This document shows, piece after piece, positions 7,698-16,028 of a stretch of 37,131 bases of DNA. This DNA comes from DATBHM01 sp963772375. Its GTDB lineage: Bacteria; Actinomycetota; UBA4738; JACQTL01. Each line of letters starts with the position of its first letter. Position 1 is the stretch's first letter. Where the stretch lies: positions 1 to 37,131 of the forward strand of contig CAVYXG010000008.1 of NCBI GenBank assembly GCA_963772375.1, in the 5' to 3' direction. Both the position numbers and the translations under genes were made by a program. The notes beneath the pieces were generated by a model. That model made no database searches, was not told where the DNA came from, and saw nothing but the letters and a program-made list of their open reading frames with translations.

Positions 7698-7990
7698 AAG
7701 GACTTCACTCACGAGGCACTAGTACCTGCAGTTCACGGGTCGAGGTTGCACGCGACGTTCGCGTTACGGAGTCGCCCAAGGGCAGCCGGACCGATTATGC
7801 CCGGTGTTCAACCTGAGGAAACGAGGAGCCCGGTGGACCCCATTGGGGGACATGACGATGCCGCCCAACAACGGCCCCCCGGAGTTCCGCGGAGATCGGG
7901 CTGCCCGAAGCCCGGATGACCGAGGCGAAGGCTGCTACCCGCTGCCTGAGGGCCCAGGGGTGGCGTGGGCGCCTGATAAGAGATTTAGTT
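7698..7990. other. Gene-poor stretch between IS630 remnant and MFS gene
   Basis: No convincing gene. Around 7857-7900 an ATG followed by codons for MPPNNGPPEFR faintly resembles the start of an IS3-type OrfA, but the similarity ends after about ten residues. This is probably mobile-element debris. Confidence 0.4.
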
Positions 7991-9217
7991 TTAGCTCGCT
8001 TTCCCGGCCTCTTCCGGCAGTTCGACGCCCCCGAACCACGCGTAGATCGCCAGGTCGTACGCGATCTTGATCCCGCCCGCGATGACGAACGGCAATCCCA
8101 GGGCGATCTTCTCCGCCAGGCCCGCCAGTGCGGCCCCCGCCGGGCGGACGAGGTACCGGGCGGTGTTCGTGTACGCGGCGGCCGCCGGCCGTTCGTCGGG
8201 GTCGACCAGCGCGGCGACGTAGGCCTGCCGCGTCGGCACGTCCATCTGGCTGAGGGCGAACCGGGCGAACAGCAGCACGATCGCGATCGTCAGGTTCGGC
8301 GCGAACGGGATGGCCGCGAGGAGGATGTTGGACGGGATGTGGGTGAACACCATGGTGTTCAGCAGACCGAACCGGTCCGCGAGGCGCCATGCCACGAGGA
8401 ACGACGCCGACTGGAGCAGGCCCACGAAGAAGAACACCACCGCGAGCAGCTGCAGCGACGCGCCGTACCGGACGGAGAGCCAGTACACGATGAACGCCTG
8501 CACGGCGAAGCCGCCGGCGAACGAGTCCACGGCGAACAGGGCGCCGAGCTTCGTCACCACGGGCCTCGAGCGCTCCAGCGGACGCCGGGTGACCGCGTCT
8601 GCGCCGGCCTCGATCGTGGTCGACAGCCGAAGCGAGATCCACGCCCCGACCAGGCCGATCGGCACCAGGACCAGGAACCACCGGTGGTCGGCCGTCTGCT
8701 CGATCCCCCGATTCCGCAGGAACGCCGGCAGCCCCGCTGCCAGCGCGCCCACCGACCCGGCCACCGCCGCCACCGCGTTGTAGACCCCGAACGCCCTCGC
8801 CCGCCGCTCGGGAGGCGTGGTCGAAGGCAGCATGGCCTGTTCGAGCGACGTGAACGGCCCCGACTCGACCACGTCGGTCGAGAGCGTCCCGGCGAGCGCC
8901 ACCAGGAATAGCGCCCAGAAGGCCGTCGTCACGCCGAACACCAGCCCGGCCATCGCGAGCCCGCCGAACAGGATCGCGTAGAGCCGCCGCCGGCCGATGC
9001 GGTTGGCGAACCGCCCGACCACGACCGACGTGATCGCGGTGCCGGCGAGGACGGCGGCGAGCAGCAGGCTGACCTGGGTCCCCGACCATCCGCGAGCCTC
9101 GAGCGACGCGCCGAGCAGCACGGACGTCATGCCGTAGCCGAACGCCCGAACCGACTGAGCTGCAAGGATCTTCCGCCCGTCGGACGACAGCCCGACGCGC
9201 CCGCGTCGATCCGTCAC
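7991..9217 (-). CDS. Major facilitator superfamily exporter
   Basis: 408 residues with about 12 predicted membrane helices, so a secondary transporter of the inner membrane. The conserved loop between helices 2 and 3 is present as VGRFANRIGRRRLYAI. A GTG at 9217 is preferred because GGAGGG lies 7 bases before it; an upstream GTG/ATG-type start at 9265 would add an unlikely Arg-rich segment. Substrate cannot be told; the sequence resembles drug/metabolite exporters. It stands alone, transcribed opposite to the two-component genes to its right. A 127-base piece of this gene recurs at 31221-31347 at about 90% identity. Confidence 0.8.
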   Translation of the reverse strand: MTDRRGRVGLSSDGRKILAAQSVRAFGYGMTSVLLGASLEARGWSGTQVSLLLAAVLAGTAITSVVVGRFANRIGRRRLYAILFGGLAMAGLVFGVTTAFWALFLVALAGTLSTDVVESGPFTSLEQAMLPSTTPPERRARAFGVYNAVAAVAGSVGALAAGLPAFLRNRGIEQTADHRWFLVLVPIGLVGAWISLRLSTTIEAGADAVTRRPLERSRPVVTKLGALFAVDSFAGGFAVQAFIVYWLSVRYGASLQLLAVVFFFVGLLQSASFLVAWRLADRFGLLNTMVFTHIPSNILLAAIPFAPNLTIAIVLLFARFALSQMDVPTRQAYVAALVDPDERPAAAAYTNTARYLVRPAGAALAGLAEKIALGLPFVIAGGIKIAYDLAIYAWFGGVELPEEAGKAS

Positions 9218-9449
9218 GGCGCCCTCCGAGCGGTCGCGGCCGACGTTTCCCCGTCCCCGGCGCACGGTCTAGTTCCTCCTGATGTCGTTTCTGTGCACGG
9301 ACCAGTCGCTGCCCGCGGGTCCGATGAAGAAAAGAGGCGAGCTTCGGGCCAGGGAATGCATACACGTGCAGTCGATCGTGTCCCCGGGCTGCAGCCAGTC
9401 CGGCAGTAGCCGGTCGGCCCCTTTCCGCTCTTCGGTCTTCGTCGTCTCG

Positions 9450-9604
9450 TCACTCCATCACCCTTTCGACCAGGATGACCAGGCGATTCTCGATGTCCAC
9501 CTGGATCGACGAGGCCGACTCCGAGGCGACGTCCAGGTACTGGGGCAGCGTGTTCACTGCGGTGTCGCACTGTCGAGCACTTGGTCAGCAGGTTCCTTGG
9601 CCAT
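9450..9604 (-). pseudogene. Small frameshifted frame, about 50 residues, unknown
   Basis: ATG at 9604 after a GGGGGAGAG stretch starts MAKEPADQVLDSATP and meets TGA after 16 codons. A GTG overlapping that stop opens VNTLPQYLDVASESASSIQV and continues to TGA at 9450-9452. Restoring one base would fuse them into one coherent small protein. Family not recognised; it may be a real small gene with a frameshift or chance. Confidence 0.3.
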
Positions 9605-9649
9605 CTCTCCCCCGATCGGAACGGTGCTGGAGGACACCCCGTCGTGTGG

Positions 9650-9705
9650 GCGCGTTCGAGCATGGCGTTGAAGTCTCGGCGAGCGTGGCGATCTCGTCCG
9701 GCGCT
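9650..9705 (-). pseudogene. Histidine kinase remnant (end of HAMP domain)
   Basis: On the minus strand the codons read DEIATLAET and, after a one-base shift, FNAMLERA. This is the junction between HAMP and the phosphoacceptor domain, as in the kinase at 10505 (DEIERLGTTLNAMLERI). Nothing else of the kinase survives. Confidence 0.45.
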
Positions 9706-9819
9706 CGTCGAGAGCCCTGAACGATCGCGACATCGCATCGATGGTCCCTGGCCGGAACGCCAGCGCCGGGATCTAATGAAGGCCTCATCTGCGCACCCTA
9801 GGATCCTCGAGGGACGGAG

Positions 9820-10521
9820 GTGGATCCCGCGAAGGTCTTGGTGGTCGAGGACTCAGCGAAGATGGCCGCCCTGCTGCGAAGGGGACTCCAAGCGGAAGGG
9901 TATTCCGTGGATGTCGCGACCAACGGCGCCGACGGAGTGTGGATGGCCACCGGGCGCCCCACCGACGTCGTGGTGCTCGACGTGATGCTCCCGGACCTCG
10001 ACGGGTTCGATGTGATCCGCCAGATTCGTGCGGCGGGGACCTGGACCCCAGTCCTCATGCTGACCGCCCGGAAGTCGCTGGATGACCGCGTGCATGGCCT
10101 CGACGTCGGGGCGGACGACTACCTCACGAAGCCGTTCGCCTTCACCGAGCTCGCGGCACGGCTTCGGGCACTCGTTCGACGCGGCCCGTCCGAACGCCCG
10201 CCCATCCTCCGCGTGGGCGACCTTTCGCTCGATCCCGCGACTCGAATCGTCAGCCGGGCGGAGACGCAGGTCGCTCTCACACCGAAGGAGTTCTCGGTTC
10301 TCGAGTTCCTCATGCGGCATCCCGCCGAGGTCGTGACCCGCATGCAGTTGCTCGACCACTGCTGGGACTTCTCCTATGACGGGAGCTCGAACGTCGTGGA
10401 CGTGTACGTGAACTACCTGCGCGACAAGATCGACCGTCCGTTCGGCCGATCGTCGATCGTGACGATCAGGGGCGCGGGCTACCGGTTGGTGGCGGAGCGA
10501 TCCGATGCGGTTGCCGGTTAG
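9820..10521 (+). CDS. OmpR-family response regulator
   Basis: 233 residues from GTG 9820 (upstream GGGACGGAGG). The N-terminal receiver has the acidic pair E10-D11, phosphoacceptor D54 in VVVLDVMLPDLDGF, the Thr of MLTAR and K104 in YLTKPF. The C-terminal winged helix (about residues 130-225) ends in SSNVVDVYVNYLRDKI and TIRGAGYRL, typical for DNA recognition and the wing. The kinase gene starts 17 bases before its stop, so the two are coupled and form a cognate pair. Targets are unknown; the downstream secreted gene at 11963 is the nearest candidate. Confidence 0.92.
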   Translation: MDPAKVLVVEDSAKMAALLRRGLQAEGYSVDVATNGADGVWMATGRPTDVVVLDVMLPDLDGFDVIRQIRAAGTWTPVLMLTARKSLDDRVHGLDVGADDYLTKPFAFTELAARLRALVRRGPSERPPILRVGDLSLDPATRIVSRAETQVALTPKEFSVLEFLMRHPAEVVTRMQLLDHCWDFSYDGSSNVVDVYVNYLRDKIDRPFGRSSIVTIRGAGYRLVAERSDAVAG

Positions 10522-11911
10522 GGTCCGGCTGACCACCGCGTTCACGGTCGCCATGGCGGCCCTCATCGTCGTGGGCGGCGCGGTCCTCTATGAGCAGGTC
10601 GCCAGCTCGCTCCTCCGCACCACCGACAATGCCCTTCGCGCGCAGGCCTCTCTTGTCCAGGCCGGCATCGACAACAACGACGTGAACTTCGCCGACCAGG
10701 GCGCCGGTCGCGAGGGGGTCCAGACGTTCTCTCAGATCCTCGGGCCGAGCGGACGGATCCTCGAATCGACCGAGCAGGTGGCTGCCGTACAGCTCGTGTC
10801 GCCCGCCCGGTTGCAGAACGTCAGCGGGCCAGTGTTCGTCGAGCGCGCCCTGCCCGGTCTGATCGGGTCCGCGCGAATGCTCGTGCAGCCGGTCTCCGAG
10901 GGCAACATCAGGATGTTCGTCGTGGTTGGAACATCGCTCGCCGCACGGGCCGAAGTCCTGGCGCGCCTCTTGCTGCTCATCGCGGTGGGTGGACCGATCG
11001 GCCTGGCCATCGCATCCCTGGCCGGATGGAAGGTAGCAGGCGCCGCGCTGCGCCCGATCGAGCGGATGCGGAGGCAGGCCGCGGCCATTTCGGCGTCGGA
11101 GCCAGGCAGGCGCCTGCCGGTCTCCTCGTCGCGCGACGAGATCGAACGGCTGGGCACCACGCTGAACGCGATGCTCGAGCGGATCGAGCAGTCGTTTGGG
11201 GCCGAGCGCCGCCTCGTCGACCATGCCAGCCACGAGTTCCGGACTCCGCTCGCGATCCTTCGGGCCGAGCTGGAGCTCGGCCTGTCACGGGCCGCCACCC
11301 CGGCCGAGATGGCCGCCGCGCTCAGGGCCGCTCTCGAGGAGGCCGATCGGCTGGCGGCGCTCGCCGACGACCTGCTCGTGTATTCCAGGGAGCGGGGTGG
11401 CCGCGTGCCGTTGTCGCACTCGGTCATCCGTGTCGACGGGTTCCTCGAGAGCGCGGTCGCCCCGTTCCTGCGTCAGGGCGAGGCGTGCGGCATCCGGGTT
11501 GAGCCCCGGGCGGTGCCCTCGCAGGTCGAGGTCGATGCGGTCCGGGCGCGCCAGGTGCTGGACAACCTGATGGCCAACGCGCTGCGGCACACGCCATCGG
11601 GCGGCACGATCACGGTCTCGGGGAGTGTGGACGGCACCCGCCTGACCCTGGTGGTCGAGGACACGGGACCTGGCTTCGAGGAGGCCGTCCTGGAGCAGGC
11701 CTTCGAGCCGTTCGCGCGCGGTACGGCCGATCGGGCGAAGGATCCGGCGGGTTCGGGGCTCGGCCTGGCGATCGTACGCGCGGTGGCGGAGGAACACGGT
11801 GGGCATGCCGAGGCCACGAACCGTCCCGGGGGCGGCGCTCGCGTCTCGGTGACGCTCGATGCATCGCCACTCCCGCTCGCCGATCTTGACGCCCGACTCA
11901 TCGAACCCTAA
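10505..11911 (+). CDS. Sensor histidine kinase of the HAMP/HisKA type
   Basis: 468 residues. Membrane helix 1 is about residues 11-31, an extracytoplasmic sensor about 32-150, helix 2 about 151-175, HAMP to about 230, then the phosphoacceptor H243 in HASHEFRTPLA. The ATPase domain has the N box (LDNLMANALRHT, 352-363), G1 (DTGPG, 386-390) and G2 (GSGLGLAI, 416-423). It phosphorylates the regulator encoded at 9820, which it overlaps. The sensor domain shows no motif I recognise, so the stimulus is unknown. Confidence 0.92.
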   Translation: MRLPVRVRLTTAFTVAMAALIVVGGAVLYEQVASSLLRTTDNALRAQASLVQAGIDNNDVNFADQGAGREGVQTFSQILGPSGRILESTEQVAAVQLVSPARLQNVSGPVFVERALPGLIGSARMLVQPVSEGNIRMFVVVGTSLAARAEVLARLLLLIAVGGPIGLAIASLAGWKVAGAALRPIERMRRQAAAISASEPGRRLPVSSSRDEIERLGTTLNAMLERIEQSFGAERRLVDHASHEFRTPLAILRAELELGLSRAATPAEMAAALRAALEEADRLAALADDLLVYSRERGGRVPLSHSVIRVDGFLESAVAPFLRQGEACGIRVEPRAVPSQVEVDAVRARQVLDNLMANALRHTPSGGTITVSGSVDGTRLTLVVEDTGPGFEEAVLEQAFEPFARGTADRAKDPAGSGLGLAIVRAVAEEHGGHAEATNRPGGGARVSVTLDASPLPLADLDARLIEP

Positions 11912-11962
11912 CGCCCTCCTCGTCAGGCTGGTCTCTGCAGACGATGAAGGGAGGTGAGAATC

Positions 11963-12436
11963 ATGCGCATCAAGACGTTCCTCATCTCGGGAGCCGCCAT
12001 CGTGGTCGTCGTCGGCGCGCTCACGCTGCCGGCGCTGGCGTCGAAGGGCGCCAAGGCTCCCGCCAAGCCGGCGACGGCGGAGGTCACCGTGCCGGACAAC
12101 GACAACATCCAGCAGGGCGACCAGACCGGCATCGACGGTCCCGACATTGGCTCGCCATCCGAGTCGACCGGGGAGGTGACCACGCCGGACACCGACAGTA
12201 TCCAGCAGGGGGACCAGACCGGCCCCGACGGCTCGAGCACGAGCTCGAACTCCGTCCTGGTCACCGCCTCCCACGGCGCCAGCGCGGCCGAGCAGGGTGA
12301 CCAGACCGGTCCCGACGAGAACGGAACGGGTCAGGAGAACGGCGAATCAGAGAACAGCGCCGAGTCCGACGGACCCGATGGTCACCAGGACCCGCCCGGC
12401 CAGCAGGTGGACCACCAGTTCGAGGGCCAGGAGTGA
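11963..12436 (+). CDS. Small acidic secreted repeat protein downstream of the kinase
   Basis: 157 residues; ATG 11963 is chosen over GTG 11954 because GGGAGGTG lies 5-13 bases before it. A Sec signal peptide (MRIKTFLISGAAIVVVVGAL..ALAS) is followed by a low-complexity exported region rich in Asp, Glu, Gln, Gly and Ser. It holds three copies of QGDQTG (twice IQQGDQTG, once EQGDQTGPD) spaced about 30-45 residues apart, likely disordered. The gene begins 51 bases after the kinase stop on the same strand and is probably co-transcribed or regulated by that system. No family recognised; a sensor accessory or wall-associated spacer are possibilities. Confidence 0.65.
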   Translation: MRIKTFLISGAAIVVVVGALTLPALASKGAKAPAKPATAEVTVPDNDNIQQGDQTGIDGPDIGSPSESTGEVTTPDTDSIQQGDQTGPDGSSTSSNSVLVTASHGASAAEQGDQTGPDENGTGQENGESENSAESDGPDGHQDPPGQQVDHQFEGQE

Positions 12437-12491
12437 TCCGGGCACTCCACACCGAATCGGGTAGGGGGGCGGGTGAGCCCGCCCCCTCCCA

Positions 12492-12525
12492 CACCACCGG
12501 GCATGCGGTCCGCACCCGGCGGTTC
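12492..12525 (-). ncRNA. Domain V of the decayed group II intron
   Basis: Reads GAACCGCCGGGTGCGG ... CCGCATGCCCGGTGG on the minus strand, the usual stem-tetraloop-stem layout. Located directly after the maturase stop (12524) and before the domain VI hairpin. Confidence 0.6.
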
Positions 12526-13320
12526 ACCAAGCAACCCGAACGCGACGGTGGGAGTCGCTGAAGCCGATGAGATCGTGGTGCTGCCAGTAGGCCACCGGGA
12601 TGGCTCGCTGCAGAGGAGCGGACCCCGCCATGCGCCAGTAGCCCTTGCGGGTGGCGGCCCACTGCCGGGCCATCCTTCGGGACATCCCGAGCGCGACGAG
12701 GTTGCGGACGTTCGTACCGTACCGCTTCCACTCCTTCCACCGGACCTGCCGAAGCCTGCGACGGAGCCACTCGTCGAGCTCGGCGAACACGCTCGGGGTG
12801 CCGGCGATCCCGAAGTACCCGCACCATCCGCGGACGAAGGTGTTCCCCGCGCCGATGCGACGATCCATCGAGATCCCCCACCGCTGGGAGGTGATCCTGC
12901 GCAGGCGATCCTTGGCCCGCATGCCACCCACGAGGCCCCGTCCTCGATGAACCCCCCGGGCGGCCTGAGCCGCCTGATGGGCGCTCCTCTTCGGCCGGAA
13001 CTCGTAGCTGGATGCTGAGAAGTGCGGGTCGAACAACCGCGGTGAGCACCTGCAACACGGCCTGCTGGATCATCCGGTCCAGCGCCGTCGGCACCCCGAG
13101 GGACCCCACCCCGCCGCCGGGCTTGGGGATGTCCACCCGGCGGACCGGCGAGGGTCGGTACGTGCCCGCGTCCAGGACCGCCCGGATGTCGGGCCATGCC
13201 CGAGAGAGGTGGGTCCGGAGCTCGCCGGTCCTCATGCCGTCGATGCCCGGTGCTCCCCGTTTCTCTCGATGCGTCGGAGCGCCCGCTCCACGTTCTCGGG
13301 CGAGAACGCGGCCCACAGGG
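12524..13320 (-). pseudogene. Group II intron maturase remnant lacking the RT catalytic core
   Basis: Pieces in order: ENVERALRRIERNGE, then GAPGIDGMRTGEL to PKPGGGVGSLGVPTALDRMI in another frame, a further shift near 13036, and FSASSYEFRPKRSAHQA. The sequence then jumps directly to the maturase region (MRAKDRLRRITSQRWGISMD). The C-terminal GIIM part follows: GWCGYFGIAGTPSVFAELD, NLVALGMSRR, KGYWRMAGS. The block that should hold the TPQGG and YADD motifs is deleted. The gene cannot encode an active reverse transcriptase; the C-terminal 170 residues are still open from 13036. Confidence 0.75.
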
Positions 13321-13344
13321 AGGGGGAAGCGGTGACCGCGATCG

Positions 13345-13563
13345 CCCATCGGGCGCCGTTTCGGGCTCCCGGTCCAGGGCGGCGGCCGGCCATTCACATT
13401 CCGGCTGCTGCAAGTGTTCGAGCTCCGCGACGGCCTCATCTCTCGGGAGCAGGCCTGGTTCGACACGAAGGCCATCGAGCGCCGCCTGCCGTCCGCCTCC
13501 GGCGACCGGTGGGCCGCCTTCCTCGACGGCACGATCTTCAGAACGCCCCGGCGCCTCTCATGA
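13345..13563 (+). pseudogene. SnoaL-like (ester cyclase / NTF2 fold) C-terminal fragment
   Basis: The frame reads GRRFGLPVQ, then LLQVFELRDGLISREQAWFD and TKAIERRL, ending TGA 13561-13563. Strand pairing and the VFELRDGxIxREQxWFDT pattern are characteristic of SnoaL-like proteins, which hydrolyse or cyclise small molecules. The first half of the gene is missing, apparently lost where the intron remnant joins near 13330. A palindrome (13554-13567) overlaps its stop. Confidence 0.55.
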
Positions 13564-13567
13564 GAGG
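13554..13567. promoter_or_regulatory. Perfect 14-bp palindrome upstream of the ubiA-dprE operon; possible regulator site
   Basis: CCTCTCATGAGAGG lies 97 bases before the ubiA start. Its central 12 bases CTCTCATGAGAG recur exactly at 23553-23564 in the promoter region of the response regulator at 22847-23533. The TGAGAG half is followed by ACGATGGG, so the second direct-repeat half seen at the other sites is absent. Regulatory function is an inference. Confidence 0.4.
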
Positions 13568-13663
13568 ACGATGGGAACCTCCTCGTCCCGGCAGAACACG
13601 CCGACAACCGCTCGTACGATGGCTGGGGCGGCCCCAGAACCCGCCCGTCGTTGACCAACCCAC

Positions 13664-14632
13664 ATGACGATGACGCCAGGAGGACCCGGTCGCGTCCCGG
13701 AGGCAGCGCTGGAGCGGGGAGGGCTCCGGACCCCCGTTGCCCGGGGCACCGCGACGCGCCCCCGCCGGCTCCCGGCCGCGCTGCTCGCCGCCTGCCGCCC
13801 AAAGCAGTGGATCAAGAACCTCCTGGTGTTCGCCGCGCCTGCCGCGGCTGGGATCATCCAGGACGACGAGGTGATGGCCCGGGCGTGCCTGGCGTTCGTG
13901 GCGTTCGGCCTCGTGTCGAGCGCGATGTACCTGGTCAACGACCTGGTCGACCGCGACCACGACGCTCGGCACCCCACCAAGCGGCTGCGCCCGGTGGCTT
14001 CGAGGGAGGTCACGGGCAGGACGGCCGCCGTCACGGGCGCCGTCCTGCTGTCGGCCGGCGGCGTGGCCGCCGCCGTCCTCGGCTGGCGGTTCGCTGCAGC
14101 CGTCGGTGCGTACGTCGTGCTCACCGTCTCGTACTCGCTGTGGCTGAAGCCGGTGGCGGTCATGGACATCGGCGCGGTGGCGCTGGGGTTCGTCGTGCGG
14201 GCCGTGGCCGGTGGGCTCGCCACCGGCGTCTCCGCGTCACAGTGGTTCCTCATCCTGACGTCGTTCCTGTCGCTCTTCGTCGTCGCGGGGAAGCGGTACG
14301 CGGACATGGCCCTCGACGAACCGGCCGTGGCTACGCGGGGCCCGATTGCTTACACGCCCGGCTACCTGCGATTCGTGTGGACCATGTCGGCCGCGGTGAC
14401 GGTCGCGGCGTACTGCCTGTGGGCGTTCTCGAGCCCGCAGGCCGTGCACGCGCCCGGGTGGGCGCAGGTCTCGGCCATCCCGTTCGTCCTCGCGATCCTA
14501 CGGTACGCCCTGGTCCTCGAGTCGGGGCGGGCGGGCGCACCCGAGGACATCCTGTTGACTGACCGCCCCTTGCAGCTCCTGGCGCTGGCGTGGGTGGGGA
14601 CCTACCTGGCGGGGGTTTACGGTGGCGGCTGA
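13664..14632 (+). CDS. ubiA: Decaprenyl-phosphate phosphoribosyltransferase (DPPR synthase), UbiA family
   Basis: 322 residues, polytopic membrane protein. It transfers phosphoribose from PRPP to decaprenyl (or another polyprenyl) phosphate, the first step to the arabinose donor DPA. The UbiA metal motif is NDLVDRDHDARHPTKRLRP (N92-D93, D96, D100), with the HPTKRxRP extension characteristic of the DPPR synthase branch. A second conserved region is YSLWLKPVAVMDIGA. The stop overlaps dprE1 by 11 bases, and the order ubiA-dprE1-dprE2 contains the complete DPA route after PRPP except the phosphatase step. The N-terminal ~35 residues are basic and poorly conserved, so the exact start is uncertain. 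Confidence 0.88.
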   Translation: MTMTPGGPGRVPEAALERGGLRTPVARGTATRPRRLPAALLAACRPKQWIKNLLVFAAPAAAGIIQDDEVMARACLAFVAFGLVSSAMYLVNDLVDRDHDARHPTKRLRPVASREVTGRTAAVTGAVLLSAGGVAAAVLGWRFAAAVGAYVVLTVSYSLWLKPVAVMDIGAVALGFVVRAVAGGLATGVSASQWFLILTSFLSLFVVAGKRYADMALDEPAVATRGPIAYTPGYLRFVWTMSAAVTVAAYCLWAFSSPQAVHAPGWAQVSAIPFVLAILRYALVLESGRAGAPEDILLTDRPLQLLALAWVGTYLAGVYGGG

Positions 14633-16028
14633 GCCGGTCGAACGGCGTGCCCTGACCGGTTGGGGGCGGACGGCAGCCTCGGTGGCCGGCGTGGTCCGGC
14701 CCCGGTCGGTCGATGAGGTCGAGGCGCTCGTCACCGAGCCCGGCGACCCCCGGGGGGTGATCGGACGGGGCCTCGGACGGAGCTACGGCGCCGCGGCTCA
14801 GAACGGCGGCGGGCTCGTCATCGACGTGACTTCGCTTCGCCGGGTCCGTTCGTTCGACGGGGTGGCCGGCACCGTGACGGTGGACGCCGGCATCGACCTC
14901 GACCGCCTGCTGCGGTTCCTGGTCCCGCTTGGGTGGTTCGTCGCGGTGACGCCGGGGACGCGATTCGTGACGGTCGGGGGAGCGATCGCCGCGGACGTCC
15001 ACGGGAAGAACCACCACCGGGACGGCGGGTTCGCCGACCACGTCGAGTCGTTCGAGCTGATCACGCCCGCCGAGGGTCCCGCGCTGGTGACCCCGGGCGC
15101 CGATGTGTTTCGGGCGACTGCAGGCGGCATGGGACTGACGGGCGTGGTCGCGGGCGCGACGCTCCGGCTGATCCGCATCGAGTCGTCGTGGGTCCGGGTC
15201 GACACCGAACGGGCCACGGACGTGGACGATCTGATGGCGCTGATGGACGAGGGCGACCACCGGTACCGCTACTCGGTCGCCTGGATCGACTGCCTCGCCG
15301 GCGGCCGGCGCTTGGGGCGCGGGGTGCTGACTCGCGGCGACCACGCGGCGGTGGGCGAACTCCCGCCGCGGGCTCGGCGCGACCCGCTGCGGTTCGATCC
15401 GCGCCGGCTGGCGAGCGCGCCCCCGATCGTCCCGCCAGGACTGGTGAACCGAGCCACGATCGCCGCGTTCAACGAGCTGTGGTTCCGCAAGGCCCCCCGC
15501 GATGAGGTGGGCCGGCCAACGCGGCTGGCCTCGTTCTTCCATCCGCTCGACGGCGTCGGCGAATGGAACCGGCTGTACGGACCGCGCGGGTTCGTCCAGT
15601 ACCAGTTCGTCGTTCCGTTCTCGGGGGGCGAGGTGGTGCGGATCGCGCTGGAGCGGCTGGCCGCCGCGCGGACGCCGTCATTCCTGTCGGTGCTGAAGCG
15701 GTTCGGGTCGGGTCGGGGAATGCTGTCGTTCCCGATCGAGGGATGGACGCTCGCGCTGGACGTGCCCGCGGCGGCTCCCGGGCTCGGGCGACTCCTCGAC
15801 GGGCTGGACGAGCTGGTCGCGGAGGCCGGCGGACGCGTCTACCTCGCGAAGGACAGCCGGATGCGACCCGAGCTGCTCGCGGCCATGTACCCGGAGCTCG
15901 ACCGGTGGCGCGAGGTGCGCGAGCGGCTCGACCCCGGGCGGCGGCTTCGCACGGATCTCGACCGGCGGCTCGGGCTGGTCGCAGCGCCGCGTCCCGTCGC
16001 CGATCGGACGGCCCGGAGCGCCCGGTGA
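14622..16028 (+). CDS. dprE1: Decaprenylphosphoryl-beta-D-ribose 2'-oxidase
   Basis: 468 residues, FAD enzyme of the VAO family. It oxidises the 2'-OH of decaprenylphosphoryl-ribose to the keto intermediate. FAD domain motifs: IGRGLGRSYGAAAQNGGG, TVGGAIAADVHGKNHHRDGG and GMGLTGVV. Substrate domain: VQYQFVVP, FLSVLKRFGSGRGMLSFPI and the catalytic-site Lys in VYLAKDSR. The position equal to Cys387 of the M. tuberculosis enzyme (GWNICVD) is Ala378 here (GWTLALD). The GTG start overlaps ubiA; the stop overlaps dprE2 by GTGA, so all three genes are translationally coupled. Confidence 0.92.
   Translation: MAAEPVERRALTGWGRTAASVAGVVRPRSVDEVEALVTEPGDPRGVIGRGLGRSYGAAAQNGGGLVIDVTSLRRVRSFDGVAGTVTVDAGIDLDRLLRFLVPLGWFVAVTPGTRFVTVGGAIAADVHGKNHHRDGGFADHVESFELITPAEGPALVTPGADVFRATAGGMGLTGVVAGATLRLIRIESSWVRVDTERATDVDDLMALMDEGDHRYRYSVAWIDCLAGGRRLGRGVLTRGDHAAVGELPPRARRDPLRFDPRRLASAPPIVPPGLVNRATIAAFNELWFRKAPRDEVGRPTRLASFFHPLDGVGEWNRLYGPRGFVQYQFVVPFSGGEVVRIALERLAAARTPSFLSVLKRFGSGRGMLSFPIEGWTLALDVPAAAPGLGRLLDGLDELVAEAGGRVYLAKDSRMRPELLAAMYPELDRWREVRERLDPGRRLRTDLDRRLGLVAAPRPVADRTARSAR

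Larger units (their letters stand above)
9218..9819. other. 600-base stretch with decayed coding traces
   Basis: No intact gene. It holds a broken small frame on the minus strand (9450-9604) and a trace of a histidine kinase HAMP region (9650-9705), described separately. The promoter of the response regulator at 9820 must lie in the last part, but I see no convincing -10/-35 pair. Confidence 0.5.
12455..13330 (-). mobile_element. Decayed group II intron (3' part only)
   Basis: On the minus strand the order is a maturase remnant, domain V (12492-12525) and a very GC-rich domain VI hairpin (12465-12486). The intron 3' end is near 12455-12463 (CTACCCGAT), about 20 bases beyond the stop of the secreted gene and in opposite orientation to it. 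The 5' structural RNA is missing: the element breaks off near 13330 against a SnoaL-like fragment. Different maturase and domain V sequences show this is not a copy of the intron at 2137. Confidence 0.65.

Noticed and set aside
7857..7980. IS3-type OrfA start in the gap before the MFS gene.
   Set aside because: Only about ten residues resemble the family and no orfB or ends are present.
12465..12486. Strong GC hairpin after the secreted gene as a rho-independent terminator.
   Set aside because: It lies exactly at the domain VI position of the intron remnant and lacks a T tract on the plus strand; it may still stop transcription, but its origin is the intron.
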